Assembly: GCA_937973575.1 (NCBI GenBank)
Contig: CALJKH010000125.1
Span: 1-7,641, forward strand
DNA: 7,641 nt
DNA from: an uncultured Solirubrobacterales bacterium
Lineage (GTDB): Bacteria; Actinomycetota; Thermoleophilia; Solirubrobacterales; Solirubrobacteraceae
Reading direction: 5' to 3'
This document shows, piece by piece, positions 5,506-7,641 of this stretch. Position numbers and translations under genes: made by a program. The notes under the pieces were generated by a model. The model searched no databases. It was not told the DNA's origin and saw nothing but the letters and a program-made list of their open reading frames with translations. How positions within the stretch are numbered: position 1 is the stretch's first letter; each line of letters starts with the position of its first letter.

Positions 5506-6662
5506 GCCGCGAGTGTATCCCGGGCCGCCGCTGGCGAATCACCATCAGCGTCCTCTTCAGCCCACTTAACCGTCCGCCGGCGAAGCTGGACAAAGGCGAT
5601 CGCACCGGGAATGGTCGGCAGCCAGAACGAGAAAGCGCGATACGAGAGGACAGCGACGAGGGCAAGGCTAGCTTCGACTCCGAAGGCTGCAAGGGCAGCA
5701 ACCATGGCGCCCTCGACACCACCGATACCACCGGGCAGTGGGAGCAGATTCCCTAGCTGACCAACGAAGTAGGCCATCACGATCGGAACAACAGCCGGGT
5801 CCCCACCAAAGGCATGCAGGCATGCCCACAGAACTGCAATGTCGAAGTACCACCAAGCAATTGCACCGAGCATGCCGGGGTGGCGTTCGCGAAGCAGTCT
5901 GAGCGCTACCCGAGTCCCGGCTGCGATTGCGGCGGGGGCGACCGCGAGTTTGCCGGCTGCTGCAGCAACCTCTCCTCGGCCGTTGGACCAGGCCCTCAGG
6001 CGCCGTTCGCTGTCGCCGGGGACGAGCGCGAACAGGAGGAAGATCACAATGACCGTGGCAGCAAGCACCGCGGGGACGACAGTCATTCCGATCGGGGCAG
6101 GACCGTTGAACAGGCCAGAACTGAGGCCAATGCCCGCAACCAGCACTGAGACCATGAACACGGAGTAGAGGCAGACCATGAAGGCTGAAAGCCGCACCGC
6201 CACTTCGCGGCGCCCTACACCTGTCCTTCTGATTGCCCAGAACGTCAGAGCTAGGCCACCGGCTCCAGCCGCTGCGAAGAGTCTCGTTGCCGCCACGCCG
6301 GCCATCGTCACCAAGTAGGCAACTGTCCAGTTGAAGCGTTCCTTGTTTGAAGGCACCACAACCTTGAGCAGAAGGATGTACCCAGCGTAGGAGCCGACCT
6401 CAAAGAGCGCAGCAAGAAGGAGCCAATTGCCGTCTCCCTCATCAAGCCGTTGCCACGTCTTGTTAAGGCCGCCAATCTGAGGCAGCACCACATAGAGAAA
6501 CGCAATCGCGATTGCGACAAAGATCGCAGCAGCGATTACCTTCTTCCGGGTTAGCTGGAAGCGTGGTGTGTCGTCATCGGTCGCCCCGAAGTCCGTTTCG
6601 ATCGCCTCCACCTCACTCTCCGCGAGAAATGGATCGTCGGGGTGTAATTGTTGGTCTGACAT
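5502..6662 (-). CDS. Flippase-like integral membrane protein (UPF0104 / LPG synthase TM family)
   Basis: This 386-residue polytopic membrane protein belongs to the family that includes the N-terminal domain of MprF and archaeal AglD, linked to lipid flipping or glycolipid synthesis. It starts with an acidic cytosolic tail (about 1-34), then has about eight hydrophobic segments near residues 41-62, 80-101, 112-135, 155-178, 192-214, 265-286, 290-308 and 318-358, the last probably two helices. The family signature is NLLPLPGGIGGVEGAM (305-320) followed by ALAAFGV, and the late YRAFSFWLPTIPGAIAF (341-357) is also typical. No lysyl-transferase (GNAT-like) domain follows, so it is not a full MprF. 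Its ATG shares one nucleotide with the preceding PAP2-gene stop (TGATG), and its TGA overlaps trxB by 4 nt. A role in exporting or transferring a lipid-linked substrate next to the PAP2 enzyme is inferred. Confidence 0.85.
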   Translation of the reverse strand: MSDQQLHPDDPFLAESEVEAIETDFGATDDDTPRFQLTRKKVIAAAIFVAIAIAFLYVVLPQIGGLNKTWQRLDEGDGNWLLLAALFEVGSYAGYILLLKVVVPSNKERFNWTVAYLVTMAGVAATRLFAAAGAGGLALTFWAIRRTGVGRREVAVRLSAFMVCLYSVFMVSVLVAGIGLSSGLFNGPAPIGMTVVPAVLAATVIVIFLLFALVPGDSERRLRAWSNGRGEVAAAAGKLAVAPAAIAAGTRVALRLLRERHPGMLGAIAWWYFDIAVLWACLHAFGGDPAVVPIVMAYFVGQLGNLLPLPGGIGGVEGAMVAALAAFGVEASLALVAVLSYRAFSFWLPTIPGAIAFVQLRRRTVKWAEEDADGDSPAAARDTLAA

Positions 6663-7597
6663 CAGTTGCCCGCCGCCTTGCGCTGCAGTCCATTCAGTGC
6701 CGACGCGATTCCCCTGCCAACTGGTTCAAGCGGCCCAGTCGCGACGCGGACCCCTTCAGCCAGCGCAGCTCCTGCCAGAAGATCGGTCACATAGTGCTCG
6801 CCTAAGTAGACAAGAGCGAGCCCAAGAGTTCCCGCATATCCCCAACCAACAGCTCCGGCCACCTTGCCGGTCTGGCTCAGGACTCGAGCTGCCATAAGGG
6901 ATGTTGCGAAGTGGAGTGATGGCATCGCGGCAAGGGGGTTGCCTGCGAGCGAAGAGTAAAGCGGGCCCCAGCGGTGCTTCCAGAACTGCGCTCCGTACTC
7001 GATCATCATCCTTCTTACTCTTGGCGTCTCTCCATCGTCGAAGCGACCCCGCTCTGCTGCGTACCAAGGTGGCGCTGTTGGGACCAACCAGTAAACGACC
7101 GCACCGATGTCAAAGACCGCGTAGGTCATGAATGCCGATCTGGCGAACAGGTCGCGGCGCCGGAGCAGTACATATACGAGTGCACTGTGGGGAACCGCAA
7201 ACCAGACCCAGTGGGCCCAGACCAGAACCTTCTCGTACCCTTGGATTTCGCCGGGGTGGGCAAATAGCCGTTGGAGCCTGATTGTTGGCGGCACCCCGAG
7301 CCCAAGTGCTTTGTCGGCGACAACCGGGTAGTCAATGTGAACCCTGGCTTCCAGCGACTCGTGATCGTCGTTGGGCATTTCGTAGGCAGCGATGTACGCC
7401 CACATCTGAAGGACGCATATCCCAACATCTCGAGTGCGCGACTTTGGCATTGCCACCGAGAGGGCGACTGGAGCGCTCGCCGCAGTTGCGATCACGGCGG
7501 CAGGATGAACCCTGGCCTTGCGGCGGACAAGCGGCGCCGCGACGCCCGCGGCGACCACACCCCATGCGAGCGATTTGACTATCGAGCCCTTCCTCAC
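6662..7597 (-). CDS. PAP2-superfamily membrane phosphatase / Aur1-like phosphotransferase
   Basis: The 311-residue membrane protein carries PAP2 catalytic motifs. Motif C2 is AMPSLHFATS with S227 and H229, and motif C3 is LGEHYVTDLLAG with H268 and D272, the histidine-aspartate pair that forms and relays the phosphoenzyme. The VPTAPPWYA segment (172-180) replaces the classical KxxxxxxRP motif and is typical of the PAP2_3 / Aur1 (inositolphosphotransferase-like) branch. Hydrophobic segments lie at about 8-25, 33-50, 58-72, 123-145, 155-173, 222-240 and 247-265. The likely reaction is dephosphorylation or head-group exchange on a phospholipid or polyprenyl phosphate at the outer membrane face. 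I accept the GTG start at 7595-7597; a shorter start (GTG at residue 14) is possible because no good Shine-Dalgarno is present. It is the first gene of the PAP2, flippase-like, trxB run. Confidence 0.85.
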   Translation of the reverse strand: MRKGSIVKSLAWGVVAAGVAAPLVRRKARVHPAAVIATAASAPVALSVAMPKSRTRDVGICVLQMWAYIAAYEMPNDDHESLEARVHIDYPVVADKALGLGVPPTIRLQRLFAHPGEIQGYEKVLVWAHWVWFAVPHSALVYVLLRRRDLFARSAFMTYAVFDIGAVVYWLVPTAPPWYAAERGRFDDGETPRVRRMMIEYGAQFWKHRWGPLYSSLAGNPLAAMPSLHFATSLMAARVLSQTGKVAGAVGWGYAGTLGLALVYLGEHYVTDLLAGAALAEGVRVATGPLEPVGRGIASALNGLQRKAAGN

Positions 7598-7603
7598 GTG
7601 CCG

Positions 7604-7609
7604 AGCCTA
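7604..7609 (-). promoter_or_regulatory. Candidate -10 element upstream of the PAP2 gene
   Basis: On the minus strand TAGGCT, a TANNNT-type actinobacterial -10 hexamer, lies 6 nt before the GTG at 7597. Together with the lack of a clear ribosome binding site this fits near-leaderless transcription of the PAP2, flippase-like, trxB operon. No -35 at 16-18 nt spacing is evident, so this remains a weak call. Confidence 0.3.
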
Positions 7610-7641
7610 CCGGTGGCATGATTGGGAATTGATGGCAACCA

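Noticed and set aside
5399..5731. Minus-strand frame overlapping the end of the flippase-like gene and the start of trxB
   Set aside because: It is an alternative frame of two well-supported genes with no motif and no supported start.
7632..7641. Possible start (ATG GCA ACC) of a divergent plus-strand gene, with CATGAT upstream as a -10-like element
   Set aside because: Only ten bases remain before the window ends, so coding potential cannot be judged.
1..7641. tRNA, rRNA, CRISPR arrays, riboswitches, long repeats, or a novel defence or biosynthetic system
   Set aside because: Nothing of this kind could be recognised by eye; nearly every base is covered by ordinary coding genes, with no intergenic stretch above 50 nt.

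Overview
The window looks like an actinobacterial chromosome segment of moderate to high GC with tightly packed, overlapping genes. The Rossmann-fold gene at 2594-3094 and the one-helix gene beside it resemble uncharacterised proteins I associate with Thermoleophilia (Gaiellales/Solirubrobacterales). That placement rests on remembered protein resemblance, not on a marker gene, and is tentative.

Right block (4561-7597, minus strand): a three-gene overlapping operon read right to left. It encodes a PAP2/Aur1-like membrane phosphatase or phosphotransferase, a flippase-like multi-pass membrane protein of the UPF0104 / LPG-synthase-TM family, and thioredoxin reductase TrxB. The first two point to lipid or glycolipid handling at the membrane; TrxB supplies cytosolic dithiol reduction and seems to be a passenger of the same transcript.

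Middle (3376-4551, plus strand): one complete acyl-CoA dehydrogenase. It converges on trxB with 9 bp between stop codons and diverges from the left block across only 38 bp. Its start lacks a Shine-Dalgarno sequence and has a -10-like hexamer 7 nt upstream, which fits a leaderless mRNA.

Left block (2-3337, minus strand): a five-gene run of a one-helix membrane protein, a Rossmann-fold NAD(P)-binding protein, pxpA, pxpB and pxpC, with gaps of 3 and 11 nt and then two 4-nt ATGA overlaps. PxpABC is the bacterial ATP-dependent 5-oxoprolinase, which converts the glutamate-derived damage product 5-oxoproline back to glutamate.

The most unusual point is the end of this run. After about 210 codons pxpC joins, in frame, the 3' part of an IS3-family orfB transposase, giving a 409-codon chimeric frame that keeps the whole DDE catalytic core of the transposase but loses roughly the last third of PxpC. 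The junction is inside both genes and has no insertion-sequence end, so it is not a simple transposition. Either a rearrangement truncated the operon's last gene, or the sequence is an assembly or amplification chimera. I found no RNA genes, CRISPR arrays or defence systems, and nothing I would call a new multi-gene system.
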